Below the pieces are notes generated by a model. The model had not been told where the DNA came from and searched no databases. It saw only the letters and a list, made by a program, of their open reading frames with translations. Below are positions 1 to 40,771 of a stretch of DNA of 64,000 nt, in pieces. How positions within the stretch are numbered: the first letter of the stretch is position 1; each line of letters begins with the position of its first letter. The position numbers were made by a program, and so were the translations under genes. This stretch comes from Phoronis australis (lineage: Eukaryota; Phoronida; Phoronidae), in contig NMRA01000338.1 of assembly GCA_002633005.1 (NCBI GenBank), forward strand, positions 95,429 through 159,428. Direction: 5' to 3'.

Positions 1-1560
1 TATTTCAAATTAAGTCGACTTGCCGAAGCCGAGAAAAAGCCGATAATATGGCGAGACATGAAAATATCAAGGACTTCACTGAGTTAATTACTTGTTGAAA
101 AGTTGTTTTTGGTCAATATAACCTATACATCCTTTGGTCGTGTTCATTCTTTCAACATTCACGCGCAATGTCGACTTAATTTGCAGAGCGTAATTAACTT
201 AATTATCACAAAAACGTTTTGTCAGCCAAGTCGATTCTCGATGCATCGAATCCAACTAGCTCATGCGGGCGGAGTGGGTCAACAATGAGGTTCACTTTTA
301 AGTAGGCCAACAGTTCATTGTTATACACATCTGGCGCCGGGAGACTGGTAAGAAATTAGCTAGACAGTGACCACCGTCTTTAGCGGACTAGAGACGGTGT
401 AGCTCCTACAGAAGCTTCATACACCGTAAGCATTTCGGCAGATTATGCCTCACACTGTCTAAAACATCAAAGTCACGTTGTTAAAAATACCTTTTGCGCA
501 TAGAGGGACACCTTAGGACGCCGTCGATATATTCAATTCCTTAAAACTCAACAAATACTTCCGTTATCAAACTTTTTCTTCGAGCAGTCACTCGTTCAGT
601 TCCCAAAATCGGAAACTCGTCATTTTTAACACTGTGCGTGGCAGGTGGTATGACGTCATATGCCCTGGCGTGCGCAGTGTAAAAACGGCTAGTTACCGAT
701 CAGGGGAACTGAACGAGGGACTGTACTCGAAGAAAAAAATTGATAACGGGAGTATTCTTTCGAGTTGGAATAAATTAAATACATTGGCGGCCGCCTAATG
801 TGTCCCCCTATGCGCGCGCACTAAAAGAACATTTGTAGCATTTGAATATTTAGTCAGTGTGAAACATACCGTAATTCGAGGAAAAGCTTCCGGTATAAAG
901 TTCCCATTGGAGCTACAACGTCTCTAATAGGCTAGAGACGGTCGTCACTGTCTAGCATGAAACCAAAGGGATATCACAAATCGAGTCGGTGGTTAAAGCG
1001 CGTCGCGAGCATGAGATCGAAACGGCGAAATCAGTTCAAATTACTTCGATCAGTATCAAATTGAGAAATTTGGGTGAGGATTTATCGCATTTCACAACTG
1101 GCTGTGTTCGAGAACACAAAGTCACAGAGGCGTGAGGCGACTCGGAACATTCGTTCTCGACGATCGTATAGTACGCATGCAGACACACAACTCCCTCAGG
1201 ATCAAAACTACGTTTTGCATTCGTTTTCCCCGGCGTCTTTCTATCCTGTGTACACTTCACTGACACAATACTATGGTGACTCGGTGAATGAAAGAACTGC
1301 AGATACAGTACTTAGCTGCCCTGTGCCTGTGGCGGGAGATTCGATTTGCGTGACAGCCCAGTAGCCTTTGACTTCTGATAAATAGTAAACAAATTTCCAC
1401 GCGGTTGTGTGGTTTCCAAGCTGGTTCTTCTAAATGTTTTTTCTCTACACGGCATATATTTAGTATTTGAATTTCACCAAGAATGAAGAAAAGATATTCT
1501 GCTAGACATGCGTGAAATATTGTAAAAATGGCCAACTTATCTGAATAAGGTTTGACATAT
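1..1560. repeat. Left arm of a large inverted repeat
   Basis: The reverse complement of this stretch, apart from the fold-back insertion at 359-956, matches 6805-7690 along its length. Examples are the GGCGAGACATGAAAAT near 45, AGTCGGTGGTTAAAGC near 983 and GTCTAGCAGAATAT near 1505, all with scattered differences. The arm may continue left of the window. It holds no convincing protein. The partner arm lies in the last Vasa intron, so the Vasa terminal exon sits in the loop. Confidence 0.85.
359..956. mobile_element. 598-bp fold-back (palindromic) MITE
   Basis: Begins GCTAGACAGTGACCACCGTC and ends in its inverted counterpart (GACGGTCGTCACTGTCTAGC). The symmetry continues inward: GAGGGACACC near 505 pairs with GTGTCCCCCT near 803, and CTCGTTCAGTTCCC near 590 pairs with GGGGAACTGAACGAG near 702. 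It converges on TGACGTCA at 651-658. The whole element is thus an imperfect hairpin. The insertion is confirmed by the inverted-repeat partner at 7340-7360, which lacks it. No target-site duplication is evident. Confidence 0.85.
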
Positions 1561-3341
1561 CAGTTTGACTTATGGCATATATATAACTAACAACAAATAG
1601 CCTATAAAATATACCACAGCCTCAGCTTGGAAAAGTCTCAGTTTAGAACCGTACCATTGCAAAATGCCATAAATCTGAGGACAGACTGGCCACACCCTAC
1701 GTCCCACATCTAGAAAGCAAATTAACGAGTTATTCAATTCATAGTATAGGCATAAGCGCTGAGTAAAATCCGCCGTGTTACCGACAGGATTGGAATGCCA
1801 TAATTGTATTAGATGTCTGTAAATTGCCTCTGGTCTGCCTTATCGAGTTTAGCAGCTTGTAAACCTCAAATTCTAACCCTTTGGCTTGATCAGACTGAAA
1901 TCCTAATGTCCTACATGATGGTATTCGTGATTCTAGACCCAAATCCAGTTGCGTAGCACTATAGCATGTGTTACGGGCCCGCGCTCTCGGCATTTTAAAC
2001 GCACAAATGCCATAAACGTATACATATCTCTACGACTATGGAAGCACTGACCTCGAGTGATGCAAACTTGGAAAGTTTGTATTGGGATCTTGCTATTTTC
2101 AATATGTGCAGTGTCAAGGAGCCGGACGACCGTAAGCGATGTTCAAAGAACTGTACTGTTGCAATCTGATGCTACCGAAAGCTTAAGCGCGGCCGCACAA
2201 AAACAGCGGACTGCTTAAAGTGCAGGAACTCTTACTCAAATGTAGAGTTCCAAAGTTTGTGCTGGGTGCCTCAGGTGCGAGAAAGGACCTAATCACGCGC
2301 TTGTTTCAAGTCACGAGGTCAACTGTCACTCCGAAGCCTGAAATCGCACCAAATTTAACCGATAAATAGATAGAGACCAATTTCGTGACGCCAAGCAGTC
2401 TAAATCAAAAATTGGTTTTCGTGGTGAAAGGTGAGTTTACAGTGGCTTTTAATTTTCTATTTTACATGGTGTTTCGCGTGTAGGCACATGCCTAATGTCA
2501 CATATAGGTGCAGCTTTGCCTGCGTTTAATCATAGACATTTTCCTTAAGCCTACTATCTGGACAACAGTTTCTCTACTAAGAATGACACTGAAAGATGGT
2601 CTAGGACAGAAGCAGTCAAATTTTTTTAAGAGCATGATAAGCTAAGCAAAATACGAATTTACCAAAAACACTTGAAACAGTCTCAAATGATAGCTGCAGA
2701 GTTCAGACATGCCATTTATATAATCTTTTTAAAAAGTTTTCGAATTTTTTATGCCCTGGACTATTCTCAAATTAAGCCTCAGGAAAAGGTTCTTTTCAGC
2801 ACGTCCTCAACAGGAAATGACAAGGTTAAACAGTTGTACTTGGGAAATCATAATTCACCATTCAACAGGAAGAGGACAAGCTGAAGATCTCTCAGACATA
2901 AATTTCATTTTTAATCATTCTCTGTGTTAATAGATGAATACCACACATACTGACTTTCAGTCACATTGTTTAGCTCGCTCTAGACCTATAATTAATCTTC
3001 CAAAATATTGTGAATCTTCATCACTTGCTGTTCACCATAGTACAGACATATTTTTTGAGAATGCTTACCCAAGGACAATCCAGGTAGCCTTATGAAAATT
3101 TTTTGGCACAACTAAATAGACGGTAGTTTATTAACGTTTGGGTAATTGTTGAATTATAAACACACGTCAAAGTTTTGATATGTTTTATTTAATACTAACA
3201 ACTTACCTTAGTGGGCCCACTTGAAAATGCAGTCTCCAGCAACATTCACAAAATAACTAAAATCGCAAGCAGCTTCAGCTGCCCTAATACACTGGGGATA
3301 ACAGGCAGGAGAGCAGTGAGACTGCCTAACCTGGCCGAGTA

Positions 3342-3451
3342 TACAGGGTGTCCCAAAATGGCTGGACATGGAGCGCGAAAAACACCATTAGTTCTCAGGA
3401 AAACAAATCCTTGGTACTCAGACTCCATGAACACTTTTGTGACACCCTGTA
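3342..3451. mobile_element. Short TA-flanked MITE, mariner-type TIR
   Basis: TACAGGGTGTCCCAAAA at the left and TTTTGTGACACCCTGTA at the right form inverted ends with TA on both sides. The element is about 106 bases between the TA dinucleotides. The CAGGGTGTC terminus and TA target are typical of Tc1/mariner derivatives. No coding capacity. Confidence 0.75.
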
Positions 3452-3854
3452 CAGCAACCTATTGAAAAAGGGCCAGGTGCAACTTAGAGCCAGTGCAGAT
3501 ATAGAGCTACAACCATAACTGGCTGCTTCAAGCTGAGCTGACAACAAACGGCAAGACATAGAATGCTGCAAGTGAACGAACTAGCCCCAAGTTCACACAG
3601 TTCTCAAAGTGTTGACGTGAGCTGCCAGCTCAGCTGTCACTCGGGTCAGATGAGCTCGCATCTCTGTCCAGCCCTTACAGGAACAATAGAATGACAATTG
3701 GATAGTTGACTGGTGAACCCACAAAACATAAACCATCTTAACTAATTTAACCCAGAGTGGTTGAAAAAGGTATCCATGTTACAGACATTATAAACTCCTA
3801 ATAACCTTACTGGTGAAATACAAAATGAGAGAATCTGAAACATATGCGAGTGAN

Positions 3855-3914
3855 TAACCAACCAACCTTATTTTAGCTCAAAATGACATGGAAAAAGGTT
3901 GTCTTCGCCTTTAA
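3855..3914. repeat. 47-bp dispersed repeat, partner at 63503-63549 (inverted)
   Basis: Positions 3855-3901 are the exact reverse complement of 63503-63549 (47 of 47), and GCCTTTAA recurs just beyond after a small offset. It abuts the N at 3854, so a repeat at a contig end probably broke the assembly here. Confidence 0.8.
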
Positions 3915-4419
3915 ACAGTTGTACTTGGGAAATCATAACTCACCATTCAACAGGAAGACAAGCTGAAGATCTCTCAGACATAAATTTCATTTTTAATCAT
4001 TCTCTGTGTTAATAGATGAATACCACATACTGACTTTCAGTCACATTGTTTAGCTCGCTCTAGACCTATAATTAATCTTCCAAAATATTATGAATCTTCA
4101 TCACTTGCTGTTCACCATAGTACAGACATTTTTTGAGAATGCTTACCCAAGGACAAGCCAGGTAGCCCTATGGAAATTTTTTGGCACAACTAAATAGACG
4201 GTAGTTTATTAACGTTTGGGTAATTGTTGAATTATAAACACACGTCAAAGTTTTGATATGTTTTATTCAATACTAACAACTTACCTTAGTGGGTCCACTT
4301 GAAAATGCAGTCTCCAGCAACATTCACAAAATAACTAAAATCGCAAGCAGCTTCAGCTGCCCAAATACACTGGGGATAACAGGCAGGAGAGCAGTGAGGC
4401 TGCCTAACCTGGCCGAGTA

Positions 4420-4529
4420 TACAGGGTGTCCCAAAATGGCAGGACATGGAGCGCGAAAAACACCATTAGTTCTCAGGAAAACAAATCCTTGGTACTCAGA
4501 CTCCATGAACACTTTTGTGACACCCTGTA
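4420..4529. mobile_element. Second copy of the TA-flanked MITE (in duplicated block)
   Basis: Same element as at 3342-3451, carried along by the surrounding duplication rather than by an independent insertion, because the flanks also match. Confidence 0.75.
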
Positions 4530-5099
4530 CAGCAACCTATTGAAAAAGGGCCAGGTGCAACTTAGAGCCAGTGCTGATATAGAGCTACAACCATAACTGG
4601 CTGCTTCAAGCTGAGCTGACAACAAACGGCAAGACATAGAATGCTGCAAGTGAACGAACTAGCCCCAAGTTCACACAGTTCTCAAAGTGTTGACGTGAGC
4701 TGCCAGCTCAGCTGTCACTCGGGTCAGATGAGCTCGCATCTCTGTCCAGCCCTTACAGGAACAATAGAATGACAATTGGATAGTTGACTGGTGAACCCAC
4801 AAAACATAAACCATCTTAACTAATTTAACCCAGAGTGGTTGAAAAAGGTATCCATGTTACAGACATTATAAACTCCTAATAACCTTACTGGTGAAATACA
4901 AAATGAGAGAATCTGAAACATATGCGAGTGAGTGAAAACTGGTGAAGAGCCCATCTGACTGTGTTCCATGGTGCTGACAGAAAATCCAAATAATCAAAAT
5001 GCTCACACAAGAAGCTTGTAAAGCAATCTTTGTGACAAACAACACAAACTTCAAGTCACAAAGATTGCATCGCCAAGAGACTGTATACCAAGACAGTTT

Positions 5100-6590
5100 A
5101 GGACACAACTAAGAAATTTTGAGACCACTTGTCATTTAAGACTAAAAACTCAAATGCAGTTTCATTTGGATGGAGGGGGTCAGCGGAGAAAAAACGGAGC
5201 TCGGGTTCTTTGGCCACAGACAAGAGCTGGTACTAGCCAGAGTTACTAATTAAACAACACACTACCCAACGACCACATGACTTTGACATCCATTTTCAAA
5301 AGAACCAGTGGAGCTGGAAATAAAGCCCAACTCCGTCACCAAGCACATGATACAAGGAGACAGTTTTTCAATGCCTTTGAACACGAAACAATGTCTGGGA
5401 ACATGAGATATGTCAAAGTTCACAGACTATAAAGGACATCCCAAACGTGCACGTCAGACAAGACGATGGAACTACTGCTCCAATCAATGGTTGCATGACA
5501 AGAAATGCGACCAATGACAATCCATTTGAGATTTGTTCACAGTCGCTTCATAGCACCATTCTACCGTTGTGGCATTCAGAAAAAGACTGTACAAGGACTA
5601 AGCTAAACTAAACTGAATATAAAAATAACATTTTGATCTAATACAAAAATAGAATAAAAATCAACAACATAATCCTGAGAACATAACAGTTACAGGCTTT
5701 TGCAGTTTCAAATAAGACTAGATAGATAGACCTATGCACCACCATTACTGCACACCAGTCGCAGATTTCCAAGGACCAAATGACTCCAGCAAAGAGACAA
5801 AAGTAGGCATTTGAATGAACGCCAATTGCAACTTTCGATGGACATAGCGAGCAAACAACAAAACTGAAGTCTACTTGAAATTCCTTCTGGTTTTGCATTT
5901 GTGTATGGCAAATTTCAACACAAACAAGCACAATCTCTATGTTTTACACAGGGTCTGAGAGATACATGATATGGCACCTGCTTGCACTCGAGGCAAAAGT
6001 CACACCAGCAAATTGAGAACATCACATGAAATACCGCAAAATCCTTTCAGAGATTTCACCTACCCCTTTTCCCAACAAAAACAGTCAATAATGACTGATG
6101 AAGTCAAGGGACCAAAAATACATCTTGGACTCCAGAGACAGGTCCCTCTTAAGTGACATTTTGTTTTGGCACTAAAACATGGTTACAATCCGCAAGATGA
6201 AGTCACACTTCGTCCAAAATGCCTGGTAATACACTGACTGGCAAGATAAGCTTTTGAGCAATGGAAATCCTGAATGTTTTTGAGATTCTCAGCAGAGAAT
6301 TTGTGCAACACAGAGCTAGTATATGTAGTATGCACTGAGCCCACAGCCGCTACCTGAGTGTATCCAGTACTCAGGTGCGGTGAGAGTCAATCAAACTACA
6401 TTAGGTGGGAAGTCATCCTTTCTGGCACTCGCCTTTGCTGTCTTTCACACAGAAACGATCACTCCGCATCACCTCCTATCCTTTCTTCACCTGTCTTCAA
6501 GGTCTACTCATATACACAGTACATACTAGCCACTGTCACATAAGAACTTCATTTGTACACTCTTGCGATTTTTTGTGTAAACTTTTGAGT
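5100..6590. other. Vasa 3' flank or 3'UTR, no gene seen
   Basis: No second gene is recognisable. Going downstream from the Vasa stop, the first canonical AATAAA on the minus strand that I find is near 4260, with another near 4206. The 3'UTR may therefore be over 2 kb, or a variant signal may be used. Confidence 0.4.
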
Positions 6591-33693
<27,103 letters not shown>

Positions 33694-34981
33694 TTTCTGA
33701 AATAAAGGAATTTTAATAGGTCAACAATCAAACTTGAGAAGCGTCGACTCACGATGCTCCGTAATGTCATGTCATCACCACGCTAGAATGTCAAGCATAC
33801 CAAACACAGGAAAACAGTTCCGTAACACTTAACGAGTGCAAACAAGTTAGTTATAAGCAACAGTCTTGATAACAACAATATTTGCAAAACAATGTTGTTT
33901 CAACTTATAAAGAAACCTTCAGACTTCACCAACACTCCCCAGTCAAATGGCGGTAACCACGTGAAGGAGCTAAGATTTCAGTCATGCGCACTAAGGCTGC
34001 ATGGTTTGTTCAGTGTGCGGACACCCAACGGCGCATTGAATCACAAAATCACTCCACTAGATGACGTGCAGGGAGGTGTGCAACTATATTTTGGGTTTGA
34101 CATTATCACTGAGCAAAGTTAAACGAAATTGGCATCACGTGAACTCAAAGACCTAACCCTAACCCAACTGACTGACCACTAAAGTGGTTTGAGCTCAAGC
34201 TTACGCCGTCTGACTGTGAGTGGTTTTGTCGCTCGAACCCCTACTATTCTTGACGGGAGCTACCACCATAGACTTTAGATAGCGAGTATCTATACTGACA
34301 TGAACAAGCGTACGCTTTCGTACTATTATGTTCTGGAAATACCACCGTTTTAGCGAGCCTTTGAGTGTTCCACAAAATTACGTGAATCTTATCCTACCGT
34401 AGTTCCGATACCTTGCCATACCTTGTCGTATGTCTAATTCTTAGAAATTGTTGTTTTGTAGTATGAAAGGCGGGCCTACTCTATTGTCATACACTGAGAG
34501 TTTCCAACTCGCACAACAGCTGCATTCCCATTTCGCTCAGGCGCTGGGCCTCACGTCAACTACTGACAACCGGGCAATACAAGGCCGGGTAGTTCAAATA
34601 AACTATCAATGCTTGTGAATTTGCATGGTTATTCAAGTTCTTTCTTCATACGTTATTCTATATCTGTAAATAATTGTCTATACATGTATTTTTATCGGTA
34701 ACTAGCACTTGTGCCAATGTTTCTTTTGTTTTATCTATCCACTCCAAATGGTGACAAATTCCTCTCAGTGGTTATCACTGCTCGAAATCTGAAACAGGAA
34801 ACTGAAATGTAAACACATTTATCTGAGAAACTGCGTTCTCGCAGAGGCCGTCCGTAGTTAACTAGGTACACTGGGTAAACTTGAGTGTGGACGAGCTCCG
34901 TCGCAACCGCCGCTCAAAGTTGGCGAGGCACTGATGAAGGCTGGCTAATAACGAAAATCGCGGTGAATTACGGTTCCCGCA

Positions 34982-35599
34982 GTCACTAAAATCGATCATC
35001 AGAATGAATTTTCTGTTTCCGTAACCAACTCCTGAACTAGAACCCAAGAAAAGTCGCTTCAGAGCTTATTGGAGTTGGCCAACTGAACCCTAAAATTGCC
35101 GGACGCACGTACACCATGTGCTTGACTTGCTTGGTTGCTGGCCGGCCGCCAGTGGCGGTCAGGGAATTCGATTAGTTGTTCAACTCACAACTAAACAGCG
35201 ACAGAATGCGCATTTTTAAACGCTATTTTAGTGTATTTTTAAGGTAAAACTATTCTAGTAATTTCACCTTTATAGGGGCCTAACGCCAAANGTCACTAAA
35301 ATCGATCATCAGAATGAATTTTCTGTTTCCGTTACCAACTCCTGAACTAGAACCCAAGAAAAGTCGCTTCAGAGCTTATTGGAGTTGGCCAACTGAACCC
35401 TAAAATTGCCGGACGCATGTACACCATGTGCTTGACTTGCTTGGTTGCTGGCCGGCCGCCAGTGGCGGTCAGGGAATTCGATTAGTTGTTCAACTCACAA
35501 CTAAACAGCGACAGAATGCGCTTTTTAAACGCTATTTTAGTGTATTTTTAAGGTAAAACTATTCTAGTAATTTCACCTTTATAGGAGCCTAACGCCAAA
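34982..35599. repeat. Direct duplication around a single N at 35291
   Basis: 34982-35290 and 35292 to about 35599 are near-identical 309-base copies. The left copy ends at the N and the right begins just after it. Confidence 0.9.
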
Positions 35600-38500
35600 G
35601 ACTAGCGAACATTTGGTTTAGAGCAATTTGCTGCTGGTTTGGTTTAGCACTCACTACAGACGAGAAATGCATGGCTGGGTTTGCAAAGTAGTGGCAGCTG
35701 GTTATGATCAAGTTGTGGCGATGTAAAAAATGACACGATATTTGTAACAAGTCAGTTTTTAGAGTCTGGTCAATGAAAAGAATCCTACGCTGACCCTCAC
35801 TGATCAAGTTTGGACAGTGTTATGGGCAGCGAAAATGTTCAAAATAGGCAACACTGCCAAATAAACAAGTTTGGTTTTCAAACAGACAGATTATTTGGTT
35901 CAGTTTTCGCAAACTGACAACTAAGTTATTTGCCGGTTAAATTTTGACAAACAGACAGGTTATTTGCGGGGCGCTGTCGCAACTCAAGGAGTAGTTGATG
36001 TCACGAAGTCATCGAATATCATATGAGCCCCGGAATAAACACAAAAATTCCACAAACTTCTTTTTGATGGTCTGTAGTGAAGAGTTTCCTTCACAGGACC
36101 GTTCTCAATTTGTCATCGACAATTCTTAAATTAAATCTCATCGTGATGCATTTGCGTCTTAAAATTAAGCTGCCTGATTAAAAGCAAATTGTAGAACTGT
36201 TTACACGTACGTTAACACATCTTCAAAGCTTGGTTCGGCCACCCCGCCAATTAATTGTCATTCCATAATTTGAAGTCAAATTGTTAACATGCAATCATGT
36301 GTGATCGGGTTTGTTACTTAGCGATTACATATTTTACTGGGTTATCCCCTTTTTGACGAAATTTGAAATTTATGTGATCCTGTATTCGGTATCGTGACTA
36401 TTGCTAAGTTAATTTTTCACTTCGCGTTAATTAATGATCTTCATTACATACATGTACTGAGGGTCAATGTTGTCAAAAATGTAACAAACAGATTTGTTAC
36501 TTTGGCATCATAGCCGCAGATCGAGCCCTTACATGATGATTTTGTTTCCTATATGAAATTATCCATAATTTAACGATCCAGTTTGTTGTTGATGCTTTGG
36601 GACTGAAATACCCGTCACATTGTTTTCAGCCCCTGCATGATTAATTGCCAACACTTGACAGGGTTTCTCGGAATGCATCTTATCTTTCAATTTTGATTTA
36701 CTGACTCAGTAAATCACCATCCACAGTTAAAACTAGGACGTTAGGAAGGGGCGCTGAAATTTTCTGTTAATTTGCCACCTATTATAAAAGCCTCCATCAC
36801 TTTGCCTCGCGACACTTGTGTAATTTTTATGAGGAAAGGTCGCACTCTCTTGCATTTCAATTTCACGTGCGTCAAGCAGAAGCTTCAAACCGTCCAGTGC
36901 CGCATCAGTTCTTGTCCCATCCCAAAATATCACAAAGTTAGCATCGCCCTGGATGTCGCCGGCGGACTGCTGCGCATACAATGTCGGTACCTGTATTGGG
37001 CCAGGGCCGGCAGGGGCTCAGTTCGCTCGGTACGTGGGGTATCATTCAGTGTTCGGAATCTGCATGAGCTTATCTCACACAAAAAGCAAACTATTGACGC
37101 GAGTTGTCACGTTATGGTCACCTGAGTTCATATAGTGAACTTCTGAAAAATCACATCCGATCATTGAGCAAAAGTTCAATTTTTCACTTGGTACCAAACT
37201 CAAATGCTTCTACTATACAAGTTTTTTAATTGTAAAATGTGCACAGTTTAGCCTCCTTTGAATTTGTTATATTTTATATGTGAATTTTGGGTGAGCGTCT
37301 CACGTATAATACATAAAATTTTGACCACATCCTTCACTGAATTGGCATACTAGACCCTGTCACACGACATTTCTTGCAAACTCCGACTATATTTCGGCAT
37401 AGCACTGAGGCGCACGTTCGGCTCAAAGTTGAACGCACATTTTCCATAAGAAAACAATAGTCATTAAGTTTGTGGTGTCTCAAAGACTGCTGTGATACTG
37501 TTATGTCCAGTTGCTCATGGTAAAAGTGAAGTTCTTCGAATTTTATTTCAAAATGTTGTACAAAGTTCACGACCGGGGACGAGCACACGCACGTACACCG
37601 ACATACAAGCAAGCACCATGCTTACACAAAAACACACCAGCCACTTGTCTTTTTTTCAATGTGTTGGAAATACCTGTCATTGCAAGTTACTGAAACAACA
37701 GATCGTGAAAAAGTAAGGGTATTGGCGAGTCGAAGTTACGGCCAGGGTTGGCGTGCACTTGTTCTCCGCCATGGGGCGGTTCTGGGGGAGCGCGGCCCGG
37801 TCAAATTTCTTGGTAGGCCTGTCGCTGGCTTTATCTTCCCAGCTCTAGACGTAAAAGCCTTCATAACAAGTAGGCTTAGGGTCTCATCAAAAGTAAATCC
37901 CCGATGCAGAGTGGAGGAGGTGCGCCAGACCCAGCATCAGATACTCAGTACAATGGGATACAAAACGTTTTGGCGGGCGGAGGGGAGGAAACAATGCAGC
38001 TGGTAATCCTAGACTGAATGAGTCACAAGGTGAGAGACCACCTATGATACAATCCGTCAACAAATGCAGTCTCTAGTCTGAAGTTTGTATGCATTCCTAT
38101 GGCAATGTGCCTTTTCTGATTTAATCTTCCTTCTTATCAGTGCAAACCACAAGAAGTAATCACCCTTACCTGTAGTTTATTGCTGCACCTGGTCTGCAGT
38201 GAGGAATACCTCTATTGTGTCCTTTGATTACAAAATTTAATTTGTTTTGATAATTCTATGGGTTTAAATGTAGTCACTAATGGCACTGTGGCGCGGCTCG
38301 GCGCGGCGAGACTGTATACACGCATACAGACCTGCCGATTTATTTCAGCCAGCACCAATAACACACAAGTTATAAACTTGTCGCCTTGCGCTACACAAAG
38401 AATGTTTCATACCACGGAGGAAATCGAGCTGAAGATCCCTATACTTACAGCAGGGGCACTGACAAGAAAAAGTTTGAAAAAAGTCATCAGCTTTGACAGG

Positions 38501-39680
38501 ATGGCCAACTGCACATATAGGTGCAGAGTGGTCGCTCAGTTGTTTTGATGGCAATAAGAATTGGAGAATAGTAACCGGTTGCTACAATGACAAGGAAATT
38601 TTTGAAACTAGTTATAGTGCTAAACACGCGGATAACCACCCATTTAGAAAACGTGCTCGAGAAAATGGGACCCGTCTGTAGAGAGGTTCCACGAAACGTC
38701 GCACTTTCACAGTCTCGTTTTATTAGCTTTAATTTCATAAAACACAACCCCTTCCTTTAGATTGCGGAATCGGACATCTTGCCTGTTATTCAGTCTTGAC
38801 TGGCTGTAGCTAAACTGTTGGCTCGGTGATCATTGCTTCTTACCCGGGATTTCGTCAAATAGTGAATTTTTTACCAACTAAGCCACAAGCAGCCCAAAAA
38901 GAGACGCCATCTTGTCAATGAGTACATATTTTCCCAAAAAAGCTTTAATAAAGTATAGCTAATATTAAAAAACATTATGTACATTCCGGTGGTAGAGTTT
39001 CAAATTCCCAACCTGAAGCTTTTGTAGGGATTGAAATCGGAAAAGGGACCCTTCCGAAAATTTTTCTCAAAAAGGCACTCTTTCGTAAGGAAATTAAACT
39101 GCATGGTCGTGAAAAGATAACCTTTGTGAGCACGGCACGTGGCCAGGGAAGCATCTGCAGGGCAACCGCTCATTCGCCATGACAACCAAATTCATGGAAG
39201 TGGAAGAAGCTGTTATAGAGTCAGGTGCCGTCTTGTTATGACTTGTGTCACAAACAGGAACTACTTTCAGAGTCAATTATGCGTTTACAATAGATCAAAG
39301 GGTAAGTGGTATTCAAGTGTGGTTGGCCACATGGTGTCGGGGACAGTAAACAAAGGAATCAGAACTCATAATCTAATTACTTTTTGAATTTGACGTGATG
39401 AGATGGTCATTCTTAAACAGTACTGTATTTGTGCAGAGGTAAGTATAACCGAGAAGTAGATCGTAAAAAGTATGCAAGTGAAAGTATGACTAACCCCTCA
39501 CATGAAAACGTAGACGTTAATAAATTTCTATAATTCAATAACATAAACTATACTTTAACAATTTAAAACAGGATAACATTAGTTGCAAAAGCAAACAAAC
39601 ATAGAACTACAAAAGTAAACCCAGAAACCATAGGGCATTATGTCGGAATTATTTTAAAGTAAAGCGGATGGCGTCCAGTT

Positions 39681-39893
39681 TTGGCCAATTAAGAACGATT
39701 TCTCCAAATTTTAACGGCACAAACTAATTACTTACCGCGTAAATTAATTATTTGCGCCGCAAATTAACTTATCGTGGCATAAATTTATTAAAGTATCAAC
39801 ACAATTTAAGCGCACAAATAATTAATTTATGACGGAATTGATAATTAATTTACGCACGTTATTTCCGTGCGTATAATTCCTCCATTTGGCCAA
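39681..39893. mobile_element. AT-rich TIR element with TTGGCCAA ends
   Basis: TTTTGGCCAATTAAG at the left and CCATTTGGCCAA at the right. The interior repeats words of the type GCGCAAATTAATTA in both orientations (TAAATTAATTATTTGCGCC, ATAATTAATTTACGCACG). Boundaries approximate. Confidence 0.55.
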
Positions 39894-40003
39894 CAATGCA
39901 CAACTGCAGGTCACTGAGCACTTCTGTAGCTGTGTGCGTGGGTAACCCGCATTAAAATTGTCAGGAAATCCGTATGTTTTTACTAAGTATGTTGATTTTG
40001 ACA

Positions 40004-40005
<2 letters not shown>

Positions 40006-40035
<30 letters not shown>
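40006..40035. repeat. (ATT)10 microsatellite
   Basis: About ten uninterrupted ATT units. Confidence 0.9.
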
Positions 40036-40037
<2 letters not shown>

Positions 40038-40771
40038 ACGATACTATTACTTTGCTAGTAGATTCTTGATGTTAATGTTAACTTGTTTATAATTTCAGTA
40101 GCCTGAGTGAGTCAGTGGTTCATCCCGTGCATCCACACATGTTTTGACTAAACTACAAAGTTAACTAGATATGTAATGATCTTTCACAGAGTAGTAAACT
40201 GAGACAGCTGACCATTACCGTATATGGCAAACACAGTTGTGAAATTCTTACGATTCAGTGTTCTAAAGATTCTTAGAGTTGTTTATTGTTATTTCCTGAA
40301 GAACTTTTAATCTCGGTCCACTAAACAACGTAAGCCTAGTTTGTCAGTTCGAGTTTGAATCATGAAGTTAACCCACTAGTTTGAAACTTGAACATAAACC
40401 CTACATTTTGTCCTAGAAACCTAGATTTGTAATTAAGGTCTAATTAGAGACTGTCCTCATTTGCTACTACCAGTTGTTGTTACTCAGTGGTATAACTGGG
40501 TGTTCTGTTCTTAGTTATTGAATACAACCAGGAAGAGATAACCAGAAGGTTATATCTTCCTGAACGGATTAGAAACACAGCTACACACAACGCTGCTACC
40601 GGCTCCTACGTTTGATTCTTCAAGAAAGTGGGAGTCCTACATTGTACAACAGAGCTATGAACCGAGCCAATTCAAAGTGAGCACGACAGCTCAGCTGACA
40701 GTAGTCGCCTGTACTTTGTGAGCAAAAATCGTTAAAAATACGTATACATAGTTTTGTGCATAGGACCGATA

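Larger units (their letters stand above)
2826..4931. repeat. Direct duplication around a single N at 3854
   Basis: 2826-3853 and about 3912-4931 are nearly identical over 1 kb, differing by small indels and substitutions. The left copy stops exactly at the N, in the middle of sequence that continues in the right copy. Between N and right copy is a 57-base stretch that is part of a repeat also found inverted near 63500. Likely two haplotypes joined in tandem. The duplicated DNA may be Vasa 3'UTR or 3' flank. Confidence 0.9.

Noticed and set aside
1036-1535. Several open frames of 70-95 codons in the left inverted-repeat arm
   Set aside because: They overlap on both strands, most lack conservation of frame in the diverged partner arm at 6805-7690, and none resembles a family.
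3211-4543. Identical 84-codon frames at 3211 and 4289
   Set aside because: Identity is due to the direct duplication, and the frame crosses a MITE. No coding evidence.
34150-34166. CCTAACCCTAACCC, resembling telomere repeat
   Set aside because: Only about two units; expected by chance at this length.
36733-36981. Minus-strand open stretch with protein-like composition
   Set aside because: No family resemblance and no partner exons with matching phases; left unassigned.
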